A stretch of DNA of 42,658 nucleotides from Planctomycetota bacterium (GCA_003669605.1 QWOP01000015.1:1-42658), one strand, 5' to 3'. Positions 19,994-28,928 are shown, counted from the stretch's first letter. A program made the numbers and translations. The notes: a model not told the origin generated them from the sequence alone.

Positions 19994-20267
19994 AGTGAGG
20001 AGTTGTAAAAGGAATCCCGCCGAGGGGATGCGATTGCGAAAGACGACTGTGGAGAGTATCGGGCGAACGCCCCTTCGGAGCCCAGCCATGATAGGCGACC
20101 GGGGGGGAGGGGGACACTGCGGAAGCGTGTCGCACCCTGCCGGTTGCGGAAGATGTGGCGCTGCGGGTGCCGACCGCTCCGGGGAGCCTCAAGGGGCTGC
20201 CGGTTGGGCGTCGATGGAAACCGGGCAGGGGACCAATTGTGGCGAAGCAGACGTTGGGGCGGAGTGG

Positions 20268-20591
20268 ATGAAGGTCATTGCGAGGATTCCTCGGCTCGAC
20301 GGCACTTCTGCTCCGACTGCCCCGCAGACAGAAGGTTCAGAGGACTCGCCCACCGCCAGCGGAGAGCAGATCGAGCGACTCGCTCTCCGCCCCTCTTCCA
20401 GACGACCTGCTCCCCGTTTTCCACTGGTTTCCACCCTGGTTCTCTCCGCGGTCACCATGGCCTGCTGGGCTGCGGTTTGGTGGTCGGAAAAGAAGTCGGC
20501 GGCGGCTGGTGCCGATGCAGCAGCGCACGCCGATGATGTCGCGACACAAGCCCCCGCCGGGGATTCCACCGGGAGGAGTCTGACACGATGA
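20268..20591 (+). CDS. Small single-pass membrane protein
   Basis: A 107-residue protein not recognised by family. It has a polar, Ser/Thr/Pro-rich N-terminus, a basic patch (RPSSRRPAPR), one hydrophobic helix at about 51-72 (FPLVSTLVLSAVTMACWAAV), and an Ala/Asp-rich tail of about 35 residues. The positive residues before the helix suggest a cytoplasmic N-terminus and a periplasmic tail. GGAG lies 3 nt before the ATG, which is tight; an in-frame ATG at 20214 is an alternative. The strongest support for a real gene is its stop, which overlaps the next start as ATGA. It could anchor the two ATPases downstream to the membrane; this is inference. Confidence 0.6.
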   Translation: MKVIARIPRLDGTSAPTAPQTEGSEDSPTASGEQIERLALRPSSRRPAPRFPLVSTLVLSAVTMACWAAVWWSEKKSAAAGADAAAHADDVATQAPAGDSTGRSLTR

Positions 20592-21244
20592 CGCTTTCTC
20601 CCACGCTCGATCGGGTGGACAAAGCGTTCATCCAGCGCTCGACCTCGGTCCGGGGAGCGCATCCCTCTGCTGGGCCGCTGCCAGATCCCAGCCCGCCCCC
20701 CCCGCGCACCGCGCTGACCAGGGCAGGACTTGGCAGCCCGAGCGATCCTGGGACTGGTCTTCTGGTAGAGACCGCCGCAGAGACGTTGGCCGCCGCCGAT
20801 GTTTCGCGGCGGCTCTTGGCAGCGGCCCCCGATCAGTGGGAGGCCCTCGGCGGGGCGATCGACGGAGCGATCTTGGCGGGGCGGCGCGTGATCGCGGTGA
20901 CTGGTGGTGGGCGTGGCGAGGGGCGGACGACGATCTGTCATGGCCTCATTCACGCCCTTGAGCGCCGTGGAACGCTGGTCGTCGGCACTCCCCAGCCTCC
21001 CCTGGCATTGGATGCTGCGGGGGCTGAGGCCGCGCGGGCGGCCGACGTCGTCATTGTCGATGCCGGCGCCTGGTTCGGCACCGGCCCGATCCACCGCCAA
21101 CGCCTGGCGCGGTTGGCGCTGGGCTGCGATGCAGTGATCCTCGTTCGCCGTGCCGACGCCGCGGAGTGTCCCGCCTGGCAGCGCGCGCTTGAGGCGTTGG
21201 GTCTGCCCGTGATTGCTGAAGCGCTCACGTTCACCGCGCCGTGA
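20588..21244 (+). CDS. BY-kinase/CpsD-like P-loop protein with altered Walker A
   Basis: A 218-residue protein whose second half resembles the ATPase domain of bacterial tyrosine kinases and MinD/ParA-like proteins (CpsD/CapB group). Residues 101-115 read VIAVTGGGRGEGRTT, the position of a GxxxxGK(S/T)T loop, but the P-loop lysine is replaced by Arg113. A Walker B-like strand follows at 154-158 (VVIVD), and DAVILVRRADA near 181-191 matches the next family strand. The first 95 residues are Pro-rich and unstructured. No tyrosine-rich C-terminal tail is seen. It overlaps the genes on both sides by 4 nt. ATP hydrolysis may be impaired, so a regulatory role is possible. Confidence 0.65.
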   Translation: MTLSPTLDRVDKAFIQRSTSVRGAHPSAGPLPDPSPPPPRTALTRAGLGSPSDPGTGLLVETAAETLAAADVSRRLLAAAPDQWEALGGAIDGAILAGRRVIAVTGGGRGEGRTTICHGLIHALERRGTLVVGTPQPPLALDAAGAEAARAADVVIVDAGAWFGTGPIHRQRLARLALGCDAVILVRRADAAECPAWQRALEALGLPVIAEALTFTAP

Positions 21245-21882
21245 TCACCATCCACCACCAACCAATCGTACTCTTGACAGCCGCGCAGCGTGCAGCCCTG
21301 GCCCGGATCGCGTACGCCACCGAGCAGCCGTCGGGTGTGGTACTGCTGTGTGGAGCGGCTGGTGTGGGGAAGACGTTGATTCTCGCGTCGGTGAGAAATT
21401 CTCCGGGAGGGGAGATGGCCCTGCTCCCGCTGGAACAGCTTCTCGACAGCCTTCGCGTTGGGGAACCGCTCCCCGGCATCCTCCTTGTCGATGATGCCCA
21501 TCTGGCTCCGAGCGCCGACCTCGCCGAGGCAGTCGAACGTAGCGTGGGGCGCTGCCTTGTGCTTGCTGGCCGCGGACGGTTGCTGACATTGGCAGGACGT
21601 GACAGCCGCATCGACCGTCGGGTGCGGCTGCGGGCCACCCTGCCGCCATTCGGGCTGAGCGATTCGGCACGTCTGGTGGTGGAGCGGATTCCCGGCGCCG
21701 ATGGCCACGGTCCCAGCGAGGAAGTCGTGCGGACGTTCCACGAGATCGCTGCCGGCATCCCTGCGGCGTTGCTGCGGCTGATCGATCTCGCAGCGGTCGT
21801 CGCGGCCGCCGAGCCTTTGCAGACGATCTCGGTGAACGACGTCGAAGAGATCCACCGCCGGCTCTGCCTGCAGGCTGCCTGA
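21241..21882 (+). CDS. ExeA/GspA-like AAA ATPase, short form
   Basis: A 213-residue P-loop ATPase. The Walker A motif is intact (GAAGVGKT at 38-45), as is Walker B (ILLVDDAHL around 80-88), and the order of elements resembles the ExeA/GspA or TniB-like AAA group that works with type II secretion or polysaccharide export systems. The C-terminal part is helical (FHEIAAGIPAALLRLIDLAA). It lacks the C-terminal transmembrane and peptidoglycan-binding parts of full ExeA. The GTG start at 21241 overlaps the preceding stop (GTGA), indicating coupled translation. The 8-nt gap to the convergent thiO gene leaves no room for a terminator. Confidence 0.72.
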   Translation: MITIHHQPIVLLTAAQRAALARIAYATEQPSGVVLLCGAAGVGKTLILASVRNSPGGEMALLPLEQLLDSLRVGEPLPGILLVDDAHLAPSADLAEAVERSVGRCLVLAGRGRLLTLAGRDSRIDRRVRLRATLPPFGLSDSARLVVERIPGADGHGPSEEVVRTFHEIAAGIPAALLRLIDLAAVVAAAEPLQTISVNDVEEIHRRLCLQAA

Positions 21883-21890
21883 GCCGACGG

Positions 21891-23078
21891 TCAGTCGCCG
21901 GCTGCCGCCGTGCGGGCAAGGTAATCGGCTGTCGAACCGGGGGGCGCAGAGGCTCCCGCCGCCGGTCGCGGCCTGCCCGGAGCGAACGGTGCCGGGTCGA
22001 GGTGGGGCGGCCGGCCGGTGATCAAGTCGGCCAGGAGCACCGCGCTGCCGGTCGACTGATGAAGTCCGGCGCGGAAGTGTCCCGCGGAGATCCAAGCATT
22101 GTCGACATCAGGCACCCGGCCGATCGACGGCAGGCCGTCGGCCGAACCAGGGCGCAATCCGGCCCACGACCGCTCCATCTCCACCCCTGGCAGCTCACCC
22201 AGCAGTGAGTGGGCCACTCCCATCAGCCGCGCGACTGTGTGTGGTGTTGTGCCGGTGTCGAAACCGATGTCCTCAATCGTCGACCCGACCAGCAGTCGGC
22301 CGTCGGGGCGCTGGACGAGGTACTCCAGTCCGCGGTTCACGATCCGGCGGATCACCGGCCGTGGCAGGCGGAGGAGCACGATCTGACCGCGGATCGGACG
22401 CGTATCGAGCGTGAGTCCGAGCGCTGCGGCCAGTCCACCGGTCCAACTTCCCGTCGCCAGCACGAAGTTTTCGCTGCGCACCTCACCGCTGGAGGTGACA
22501 AATCGCTCGACACGATTCGCCCGGACGATGATCTGACGGACATCCCCCTCCTCAATGACCACGCCAAGATCACGGCACGAGGCCTCGAGTGCATCGAGAT
22601 GGCGGGAGGGGCGGATCTGCATCTCGCCCGGCAGAAGCAGGCCCCCGAGGATCGAGGACGCGTCGTTGCCACCGGCCAGTGCCGGTTCGCAGGCCAGAAC
22701 ACCGGCAGCATCGAGAAGTTCGCAGGCCACCCCCCTGCCCTGCCACCGCTCCAGGTCGTTTTGAAGGCGGTTCTGGCCGGCACTCGAGCGGACCAGGTGC
22801 AACCCACCGCTTGGGATGAGGCCGTTGTCGATGCCAGTTTCGCTCCGCAACTGGTGGGCCCATTCGCGGTGGAGTTGGTCGCTCCAGGCCGTCAGGGCAT
22901 CGCCGGGGGGGCACCCGGCAAACAGCGGTGCCGGCGGCAGGATTCCTGCCGCCGCCCAACTGGTGGTGTCGCCCCCGCGGGTCCGGGCCACCACATGTAC
23001 GGCCATCCCCCTCCCGGCCAGTTCGCGGGCCAACGACAGCCCGATGATCCCCCCCCCCGCGATACAGCAGTCGCTCAT
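21891..23078 (-). CDS. thiO: Glycine oxidase ThiO-like FAD-dependent amine oxidase
   Basis: A 395-residue flavoprotein of the D-amino-acid oxidase family. The N-terminal dinucleotide-binding motif is CIAGGGIIGLSLARELAGRG; later landmarks are TSWAAAGILPP, the FAD-contacting FVLATGSWTGGLAAALG, RPIRGQIVLL and the C-terminal GHFRAGLHQSTGSAVLLADL. This set fits ThiO, which oxidises glycine to iminoglycine for the thiazole of thiamin; a related D-amino-acid or sarcosine oxidase is possible. AGGA lies 7 nt before the ATG. No other thiamin gene is nearby. The last 40 residues are Pro/Ala-rich and poorly conserved in appearance. Confidence 0.82.
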   Translation of the reverse strand: MSDCCIAGGGIIGLSLARELAGRGMAVHVVARTRGGDTTSWAAAGILPPAPLFAGCPPGDALTAWSDQLHREWAHQLRSETGIDNGLIPSGGLHLVRSSAGQNRLQNDLERWQGRGVACELLDAAGVLACEPALAGGNDASSILGGLLLPGEMQIRPSRHLDALEASCRDLGVVIEEGDVRQIIVRANRVERFVTSSGEVRSENFVLATGSWTGGLAAALGLTLDTRPIRGQIVLLRLPRPVIRRIVNRGLEYLVQRPDGRLLVGSTIEDIGFDTGTTPHTVARLMGVAHSLLGELPGVEMERSWAGLRPGSADGLPSIGRVPDVDNAWISAGHFRAGLHQSTGSAVLLADLITGRPPHLDPAPFAPGRPRPAAGASAPPGSTADYLARTAAAGD

Positions 23079-23145
23079 TGGTGATCCTGGTCCAGTGTGG
23101 CGAAAGTGGCACGGGGAAGCATCGGCTTGCCACGGCGCGGAGCCG

Positions 23146-24156
23146 TTAGGCGTTGGTGGTCACCGTTGGGGTGTCGGCGATGTTGACCCACACATGGACA
23201 TGCGGCGCTCCGCGGTAATACCAGACGAACGACGGCCCCTCCAGTTTCCAGTTGTCCCAGATGCCATCGTTGCCAATGTCGGCATCGCGGAAGAACGCCA
23301 GCCGACAGCGGTCGAGCCCCCCCTGGGCCGTGAGGCAACTGCGGGCTTCGATCTGATCGGCTTGGCGGAACGGCTCGAGGAGCAGCCCCAGCACGCGCTC
23401 CATCTCGGCCCGCTGGTCGGCGGAGAGTTCTGACACGGGGAGCCCTGGAATGCTGCCATCCCCTTTAAATCCGACCGCGTTCTCGGCCGGCGACTTGGCG
23501 AGGAGTGCCGCTTCACGCTGGCGACCGTCGAGCATGCCGGCCAGTGCATTGGCCGCCAACGCCTGCGACCAAAACACGTTGCCGGCATGGTCGGCGGGCT
23601 CTTCAAAAGTGCCGGTATCGTGGCCATAGAAGATCGGACCGGCGAAGGCCACGTGGTCAGCAGAGTCGCCGTCGCAGCGCAGCGTCATGTGACGGCCGGT
23701 GAGGAGAAACTGAAACTTTCCGCTGCCGGGCTCGCCGAGCAGCGCCAGCGACTGGCTGTGGCCGAAGCCGCCGCAGTCGTCCTCCATCTGCTTGTCGAAG
23801 CGGGCGTGCCATTCCGGGCGCACCAACTGTTCGAAGATGTCGCGGACCAGCCGCTGCTGGTCGGGCGTAAAGAAACTGCCGGCGATCTGCGGCTCGGTGG
23901 CATTCCAGTTGTTGGCGACTCGCGTTCGCAGCAGCCCGAACTTGGGGTGGACGTAGTCCCACGGAAAGCAGACTTTCTCCCGCTGGGCCGGGGAGAGCGA
24001 GGCATGCAGTCTGGCGGCGAGCGACTCGGCGCTTGTCGCGGCGGCAGCAGCCACCGGCTCCGCGGCCGGCAGCAGCGGGCCGGCTGCCAGGGCGCTGCCG
24101 CTGGCAGCGAGAAAGCCACGGCGCGTGACGGGGTTTGCTCGATGGTGGAACGGCAT
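23146..24156 (-). CDS. DUF3500 family protein with Tat-type signal
   Basis: A 336-residue exported protein. The N-terminus contains a twin-arginine motif (TRRGFLAASG) followed by a hydrophobic Ala-rich stretch, so Tat export is likely. The mature part matches my recollection of DUF3500 (FTPDQQRLVRDIFEQLVRPE, FLLTGRHMTLRCDGDS, VAFAGPIFYGHD, and a C-terminal PHVHVWVNI). The function of the family is not established; its His-rich motifs might bind a metal. AGGAG lies 6 nt before the ATG. It lies between thiO and mutM on the same strand, 64 and 67 nt away, with no obvious functional link. Confidence 0.75.
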   Translation of the reverse strand: MPFHHRANPVTRRGFLAASGSALAAGPLLPAAEPVAAAAATSAESLAARLHASLSPAQREKVCFPWDYVHPKFGLLRTRVANNWNATEPQIAGSFFTPDQQRLVRDIFEQLVRPEWHARFDKQMEDDCGGFGHSQSLALLGEPGSGKFQFLLTGRHMTLRCDGDSADHVAFAGPIFYGHDTGTFEEPADHAGNVFWSQALAANALAGMLDGRQREAALLAKSPAENAVGFKGDGSIPGLPVSELSADQRAEMERVLGLLLEPFRQADQIEARSCLTAQGGLDRCRLAFFRDADIGNDGIWDNWKLEGPSFVWYYRGAPHVHVWVNIADTPTVTTNA

Positions 24157-24219
24157 GATCGACTCCTTGCTGACGCGGGCTGGATCGGGGCGGGTACCGC
24201 CGAGCGAGTGGGGGAAAGC

Positions 24220-25122
24220 CTACGCTTTCTTGTCGCGAGACTCCAACCGACCGCGGCTGCTGATGCGGCGCGGCGAACGGCTGGGCTGGCAACTGGGGCA
24301 GAAGAACGTCGAACGTTGCGCCTGCACGATCCGTCTGATTTCTGCGCCACAGCGGCATTGACTGCCGTGCAGGCCGTAGACCCGGTGGAAACGCTGGTAT
24401 CCCCCTTTGCGGTTGTCGGCGGTGCGGTAGAGCTCGTCGCCGATGCTCGATCCCTCGAGACGGACCGCCGCCGCCAGCACCCGCCGGGCGGCGGTCGCGA
24501 TCCCCTGCCAGGCCTCTGTGCGGAGATCCTGGCAGGGGGTCTGCGGATGAATGCCAGCCCGGTGGAGGATCTCCGAAGCGTAGATGTTGCCGATTCCGGC
24601 GACCGCCCGCTGGTCGAGGAGGGCGACCTTTACAGCTCGGCGGGACCCACCGAGCCTGAGTTGGAGGTCAGGCGCGTTGATCACCAGACCATCCGGCCCC
24701 AATTTCGCTGGGCCGCAGGCGCGCTCGAGCCCGGCGGCATCGAGCAAGCGGATCGTGCCCAGCCCACGCTGATCCCAGAACAGCAGACGGGGGATGGAAC
24801 AGAGGCCGAGTTCCAACTGCATGCGGACATGCTTGGTGGAGGGAGGATCTGCTACCAACAGCAGCCCTGTCATCCGCGGCTCGATGAGCAGCCACCGTGG
24901 CTCCGGTAACTGTTGGGAGGTGATGCCGATCGCCACCCGCTTCCCGAATCGCTCGATGCCACCGAGCATCGCTCCAGTGAGTTGCCTGGCCAAGATCGAC
25001 GGCGACGGCGTGATGCTTAAAGGGCGGCAGCCCTCCATGGGGAACTGGGCCGACAGGATCCGCGCTCCGCTGACGGCGGCGATGCCACGGCGCATCGATT
25101 CGACCTCGGGGAGTTCGGGCAT
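24220..25122 (-). CDS. mutM: Formamidopyrimidine-DNA glycosylase
   Basis: MutM (Fpg) excises 8-oxoguanine and formamidopyrimidines and cleaves the abasic strand. The start is fixed by chemistry: the catalytic amine is Pro2, so the ATG at 25122 giving MPELPEVES is required, although the open frame includes a TTG two codons upstream. Other landmarks are the lysine in the family FGKR segment, VAGIGNIYASEILHRAGIHP (helix-two-turn-helix), and the C-terminal zinc finger with CRCG and CPSC pairs. At 300 residues it is slightly long because of a basic tail after the finger. It diverges from trpB with a 142-nt spacer. Confidence 0.95.
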   Translation of the reverse strand: MPELPEVESMRRGIAAVSGARILSAQFPMEGCRPLSITPSPSILARQLTGAMLGGIERFGKRVAIGITSQQLPEPRWLLIEPRMTGLLLVADPPSTKHVRMQLELGLCSIPRLLFWDQRGLGTIRLLDAAGLERACGPAKLGPDGLVINAPDLQLRLGGSRRAVKVALLDQRAVAGIGNIYASEILHRAGIHPQTPCQDLRTEAWQGIATAARRVLAAAVRLEGSSIGDELYRTADNRKGGYQRFHRVYGLHGSQCRCGAEIRRIVQAQRSTFFCPSCQPSRSPRRISSRGRLESRDKKA

Positions 25123-25191
25123 CGGCAATCTGCCTCTGGCGGGTCTTTGGCAGCGTGAAGGGCGCTGGATGGTAGCACCGGGCGGGCTGGA

Positions 25192-25197
25192 TACAAT
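25192..25197 (+). promoter_or_regulatory. Candidate -10 element for trpB
   Basis: TACAAT, one mismatch from TATAAT, lies 68 nt before the trpB ATG in the mutM/trpB divergent spacer. No convincing -35 hexamer is seen at the usual distance. Confidence 0.3.
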
Positions 25198-25264
25198 TCA
25201 CCGTTCCGGTACCTGAGCCTGAACAACCATTCCCCCGCACTCCTTCGGCCCGCGGAGTTTACGC

Positions 25265-26515
25265 ATGCCATCCCCCACCGTCCCCCCCGCAGTCCACCCT
25301 GGTCCAAGTGCGGCCATCTCTGAGGTACCGGACGCCCTGGGCCGTTTCGGTCGGTATGGTGGTCGGTATGTCCCGGAAACGCTCTCCGCCGCGCTCGAGC
25401 AGTTGCAAGCTGCCTACGAGGACGCCCGTGCCGATCCGGCATTCGCCGCCGAGCTCGACCAACTCCTCTCGGCTTTCGTCGGCCGCCCCACTCCCCTGCT
25501 CTTCGCCCGGCGGCTCACCGAATATGCGGGCGGTGCACAGATCTGGTTCAAGCGGGAGGACCTGAGCCACACCGGCGCCCACAAGATCAACAACACCCTG
25601 GGGCAGGGGTTGCTGGCGATCCGCATGGGCAAGAAGCGGATCATCGCCGAGACCGGTGCCGGCCAGCACGGCGTCGCCACGGCCACCGCCTGCGCCCGCT
25701 TCGGCTTGGACTGCGTCGTCTACATGGGATCGGAGGACATCCGCCGGCAGGAGCCCAATGTTCGCAGCATGCGGATGATGGGGGCCGAGGTCCGCCCGGT
25801 GGAGAGTGGTTCGCGGACGTTACGCGATGCGATCAACGAGGCCATGCGCGACTGGATGGGATCGGTGGAGACGACGCACTACATCATCGGCTCCGTCGTC
25901 GGCCCCCATCCGTTCCCGCGGATCGTCCGCGATTTCCAGTCGGTGATCGGCCAGGAGACGCTTCTTGCCTGCCGGCGTGATATCGGTCGCCTCCCCGACT
26001 GCGTGGTGGCCTGTGTCGGCGGTGGCAGCAACGCTGCGGGAATGTTCTACCCGCTTGTCGATCACGCCAGCATCAGACTTGTGGGGGTCGAGGCTGGCGG
26101 CCGCTCCGCCAAGCCAGGAGACCACGCGGCCAGTCTGAGTTTCGGCCAGCCCGGGATCCTCCACGGCAGTCTCAGTTACGTTCTCCAGGATGCCGATGGC
26201 CAGACGTCTGACGTCCACTCGGTATCCGCCGGCCTCGACTATCCCGGCGTCGGTCCCGAACACAGTTACTGGCACGACGCTGGCCGGGTGGAGTACACAA
26301 GCGTCACCGATGAGGAGGCGCTCGAGACCTTCGACTTGGTGGCCAGACGCGAGGGGATCCTGCCGGCCCTCGAGACATCCCACGCCCTGGCATGGGCGGT
26401 GAAAGAGGCGTCGCGTCGTCCGGCGAACGAGACGATCGTCGTCTGCCTCTCCGGCCGCGGCGATAAGGACGCCGCCGAGATCGCCAGACTGCGGGCCCTC
26501 CAGGGGGCAGATTGA
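25265..26515 (+). CDS. trpB: Tryptophan synthase beta chain
   Basis: TrpB joins indole and serine to form tryptophan using PLP. The 416-residue product has the family pattern throughout: [15 protein letters not shown], the PLP lysine in [13 protein letters not shown] at residue 107, [13 protein letters not shown], the phosphate loop [12 protein letters not shown], and the C-terminal [10 protein letters not shown]. All are intact. GGAG lies 8 nt before the ATG. trpA lies 177 nt downstream, behind a tandem repeat. About 20 Pro/Ala residues precede the conserved core, which is longer than typical. Confidence 0.97.
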   Translation: MPSPTVPPAVHPGPSAAISEVPDALGRFGRYGGRYVPETLSAALEQLQAAYEDARADPAFAAELDQLLSAFVGRPTPLLFARRLTEYAGGAQIWFKREDLSHTGAHKINNTLGQGLLAIRMGKKRIIAETGAGQHGVATATACARFGLDCVVYMGSEDIRRQEPNVRSMRMMGAEVRPVESGSRTLRDAINEAMRDWMGSVETTHYIIGSVVGPHPFPRIVRDFQSVIGQETLLACRRDIGRLPDCVVACVGGGSNAAGMFYPLVDHASIRLVGVEAGGRSAKPGDHAASLSFGQPGILHGSLSYVLQDADGQTSDVHSVSAGLDYPGVGPEHSYWHDAGRVEYTSVTDEEALETFDLVARREGILPALETSHALAWAVKEASRRPANETIVVCLSGRGDKDAAEIARLRALQGAD

Positions 26516-26611
26516 CCCCACCGGTCGTTCCCCTCCCCTGCAACAGTACCGCGGCAGGAAATGGAGCGGAGCGGCCTGGGGAGTGAGTGCCACTCGCGGT
26601 CAATCGAAACG

Positions 26612-26669
26612 AAGCCTCGTGACCCTCGGAAAGCCTTGTGACTCTCGGAAAGCCTCGTGAAGCCTCGTG
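26612..26669 (+). repeat. 19-bp tandem repeat ahead of trpA
   Basis: AAGCCTCGTGACCCTCGGA recurs at 26612, 26631 (two changes) and 26650, where it is cut to about 10 bp and followed by another AAGCCTCGTG at 26660. It lies 24 nt before the trpA ATG and occupies part of the trpB-trpA spacer. Confidence 0.85.
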
Positions 26670-26692
26670 CCCCTTTTGTGGATCCCTCCAGC

Positions 26693-27547
26693 ATGTCCCG
26701 TGACGATCAACCGCTCGCCGCTGTGTTCGCCTCGCTCGCCGCCCGCGGGCAGAAGGCAGTCGCCCCATTCATCACCGCCGGTGACCCCGATCTGGAGACC
26801 ACACTCCAGGTGATCGAGGCCCTCGACCGTGCCGGTGCGGCGGTCTGTGAACTGGGCGTCCCCTACAGCGATCCGATCGCCGACGGGCCGGTGATCCAAG
26901 CCTCGTATACCCGAGCGCTCGCCGCCGGCTTCACGCTCGAGGGTCTGTTTGCGACGGTGAAGCAGGCTACTTCCAAGGTGACCATGCCGATCCTGACGAT
27001 GGTCAGTTACTCGATTATCTACCGCCGTGGCATCGACCGATTCGTCGCCGACGCCGTGGCCTGTGGCCTGGCGGGAATGGTGGTTCCGGACCTGCCGCTT
27101 GAAGAGTCGGACCAACTCGACACCGCCGCCCGGGCCTCTGGACTGGCGTTGGTGCGGTTGGTGACGCCGACCACGCCGGCTGGCCGGGCCGAGGAGATCG
27201 CCCGCCGTTCGACCGGATTCCTCTACTGCGTCTCGGTGGCTGGTGTCACCGGCGCCCGCAGCGAACTCCCCGATGGGCTTGTCGAGCGGGTGGCGTGGCT
27301 GCGGACCAAGACCGACGTCCCGGTGCTCGTTGGTTTTGGTGTCAGCACGCCGCAGCAGGTTGCATCAGTGACGGCTGTGGCCGATGGGGCGATTGTCGGT
27401 TCGGCACTGGTCCGTCGGATCGGCGAACTGGCTGCTTCCGGAGGAAAGACCGCCATCACCGCGGGGGTGACACAGTACGTGTCGGAACTGGTAACGGCGG
27501 CCCGTTTCCATCCGCACGACCGGCGCGATCATACCCCAGGCAATTGA
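26693..27547 (+). CDS. trpA: Tryptophan synthase alpha chain
   Basis: TrpA cleaves indole-3-glycerol phosphate and passes indole to TrpB. The 284-residue product has the catalytic Glu in CELGVPYSDPIADGPVIQ, with the catalytic Asp a few residues on, the FITAGDPDLETT N-terminal segment, PDLPLEES in mid-barrel, and the phosphate-binding GFGVSTPQQV and GAIVGSALV. The ATG at 26693 was preferred over the GTG at 26657, which lies inside the tandem repeat. No strong Shine-Dalgarno precedes it, so coupling to trpB over 177 nt is unlikely. Confidence 0.96.
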   Translation: MSRDDQPLAAVFASLAARGQKAVAPFITAGDPDLETTLQVIEALDRAGAAVCELGVPYSDPIADGPVIQASYTRALAAGFTLEGLFATVKQATSKVTMPILTMVSYSIIYRRGIDRFVADAVACGLAGMVVPDLPLEESDQLDTAARASGLALVRLVTPTTPAGRAEEIARRSTGFLYCVSVAGVTGARSELPDGLVERVAWLRTKTDVPVLVGFGVSTPQQVASVTAVADGAIVGSALVRRIGELAASGGKTAITAGVTQYVSELVTAARFHPHDRRDHTPGN

Positions 27548-27607
27548 TCGGCTGATTCGCGCCTGTCGCGCCATCCCCTCCCTCCCCTTCCCTTCCCGCC
27601 GTGTTCA

Positions 27608-27646
27608 GCCCCCGCATCGGGAAACGCCGATAACGTCAGCGGGGGC
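27608..27646. terminator. Strong hairpin after trpA
   Basis: GCCCCCGC (27608-27615) pairs perfectly with GCGGGGGC (27639-27646). Directly inside, ATCGG (27616-27620) pairs with CCGAT (27627-27631), giving 13 stacked pairs with a 7-nt bulge on the 3' side. No T-run follows. It could end trp transcription or be a leader element of the glycosyltransferase gene that starts 37 nt later. Confidence 0.45.
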
Positions 27647-27683
27647 AGCGTGGCCCACGTTGGTGGTCAGGGGGAGCGACGAA

Positions 27684-28928
27684 ATGCGCAACAACGCGGG
27701 AGGTCTCAGGGTGCTCCACCTCTCCTCCTGGGGTGTGCCCTGTGGGATTGCCAACTACTGCCGGAGTCTCGTGGAGTCGCTGGCGGAGATTGGCGTTGAG
27801 AGTGATGTCTACCCGCTTTCGATGCACGAATGGGCGACGTATCTGCCCGGCGACATTGGGCGGCTCCGGGATGAGATCGTCACCCGGGCGGAACTGTTCG
27901 ATCTCGTCCACGTCCAGCACGAGCACGGCCTGTTCGGGGTCGTCTCGGGGGCCCGAGCGGCCGCCCGGAACTACGGCGCGATCCTGCAGGGGCTTCTGTC
28001 GCGGCACAAGCCTGTCGTCACGACCTTCCATACGCCCCCTCTCGATCAACTCTCGAAGAAGCGGCGCCGCTTTCCCGGAGCCCTGCGGCTGCTGAAGAAC
28101 TGGAGCCGAGCCGTTACCTGGAAGCACCAAGTAGCGCGCCACTTCCAGAACAGCGGCGACTTGACGCGGGCGCTGGTCCATTCGGCGATCACCCGCCGCG
28201 CGTTTGCCGATTCCGGGATTCCCATCCACGCGCTGCGGATGGTGCCCATCGGCTGTCCGCCACTGCGGACATCCACCGTCACGCCTGCCTTGGCAAAGGA
28301 ACGGCTTGGCCTGCCTCCCCAGACCCAGTTAGTGACGCTCTTCGGCTTCGTGGGGAGGTACAAGGGGCACGATCTCGCCTTGCAGGCGCTCCAGCAGTTG
28401 CCGGGGGATTTCCATCTGGCGATCTGCGGCGGATCCCATCCGGAGGCGCGGGACGACTTCTTTGCCGAGGTCTTTCGGATGATCGCCAGGCTCGGCCTCG
28501 AGGAACGGGTGAAGGTCACCGGCTGGCTGTCGCCGGAGGATGCCGATTTGTATTACGCGGCGACCGACATCTGCTTGGCCCCCTACCAACCCGACTGCGG
28601 GCTGTCGGGCTCGGGCGCGATCACTTGGGCCTTGGCGTCGGGGCGGCCGACGATTGCCAGTAAGATCGACGCCTTCATGGCGATCCAGCGAGAGTCTCCC
28701 TGCATGCTCATGACCACTGCTGGTCAAACTGAGGAACTGGTCTGGGCAATCCGTAAAATCGCCGACGACCGCGCCCTCGGCCGTGAACTGGTGGCGGCCG
28801 CCGGAGAGTACTGCCGTCGTCACTCCTGGAAGAACGTCGCCTTGGCCACTCGCGACATCTATGGCGAGGTCCTCCACGCCGGTACCGGGAGGAGCACGGT
28901 CGTCCCGGCCCACCCTGCGGCGGCCTGA
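27684..28928 (+). CDS. Group 4 glycosyltransferase
   Basis: A 414-residue GT-B fold glycosyltransferase of the GT4 type, which transfers a sugar from a nucleotide-sugar donor to a glycan or lipid acceptor. The N-terminal domain has the acceptor-side glycine loop (SSWGVPCGIANYCRSLVESL) and DLVHVQHEHGLFG; the C-terminal domain has FGFVGRYKGHDLALQAL, VKVTGWLSPEDADLYYAATD and the donor-site GSGAITWALASGRPTIAS. No signal peptide or membrane helix is seen, so it is cytosolic. GGGAG lies 7 nt before the ATG at 27684. No other glycan gene adjoins it, and the acceptor cannot be predicted. Confidence 0.88.
   Translation: MRNNAGGLRVLHLSSWGVPCGIANYCRSLVESLAEIGVESDVYPLSMHEWATYLPGDIGRLRDEIVTRAELFDLVHVQHEHGLFGVVSGARAAARNYGAILQGLLSRHKPVVTTFHTPPLDQLSKKRRRFPGALRLLKNWSRAVTWKHQVARHFQNSGDLTRALVHSAITRRAFADSGIPIHALRMVPIGCPPLRTSTVTPALAKERLGLPPQTQLVTLFGFVGRYKGHDLALQALQQLPGDFHLAICGGSHPEARDDFFAEVFRMIARLGLEERVKVTGWLSPEDADLYYAATDICLAPYQPDCGLSGSGAITWALASGRPTIASKIDAFMAIQRESPCMLMTTAGQTEELVWAIRKIADDRALGRELVAAAGEYCRRHSWKNVALATRDIYGEVLHAGTGRSTVVPAHPAAA

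Noticed and set aside
19994..20267. Possible riboswitch ahead of metH
   Set aside because: I looked for cobalamin-box, SAM and SAH aptamer cores on the minus strand and found none; a covariance-model search would be decisive.
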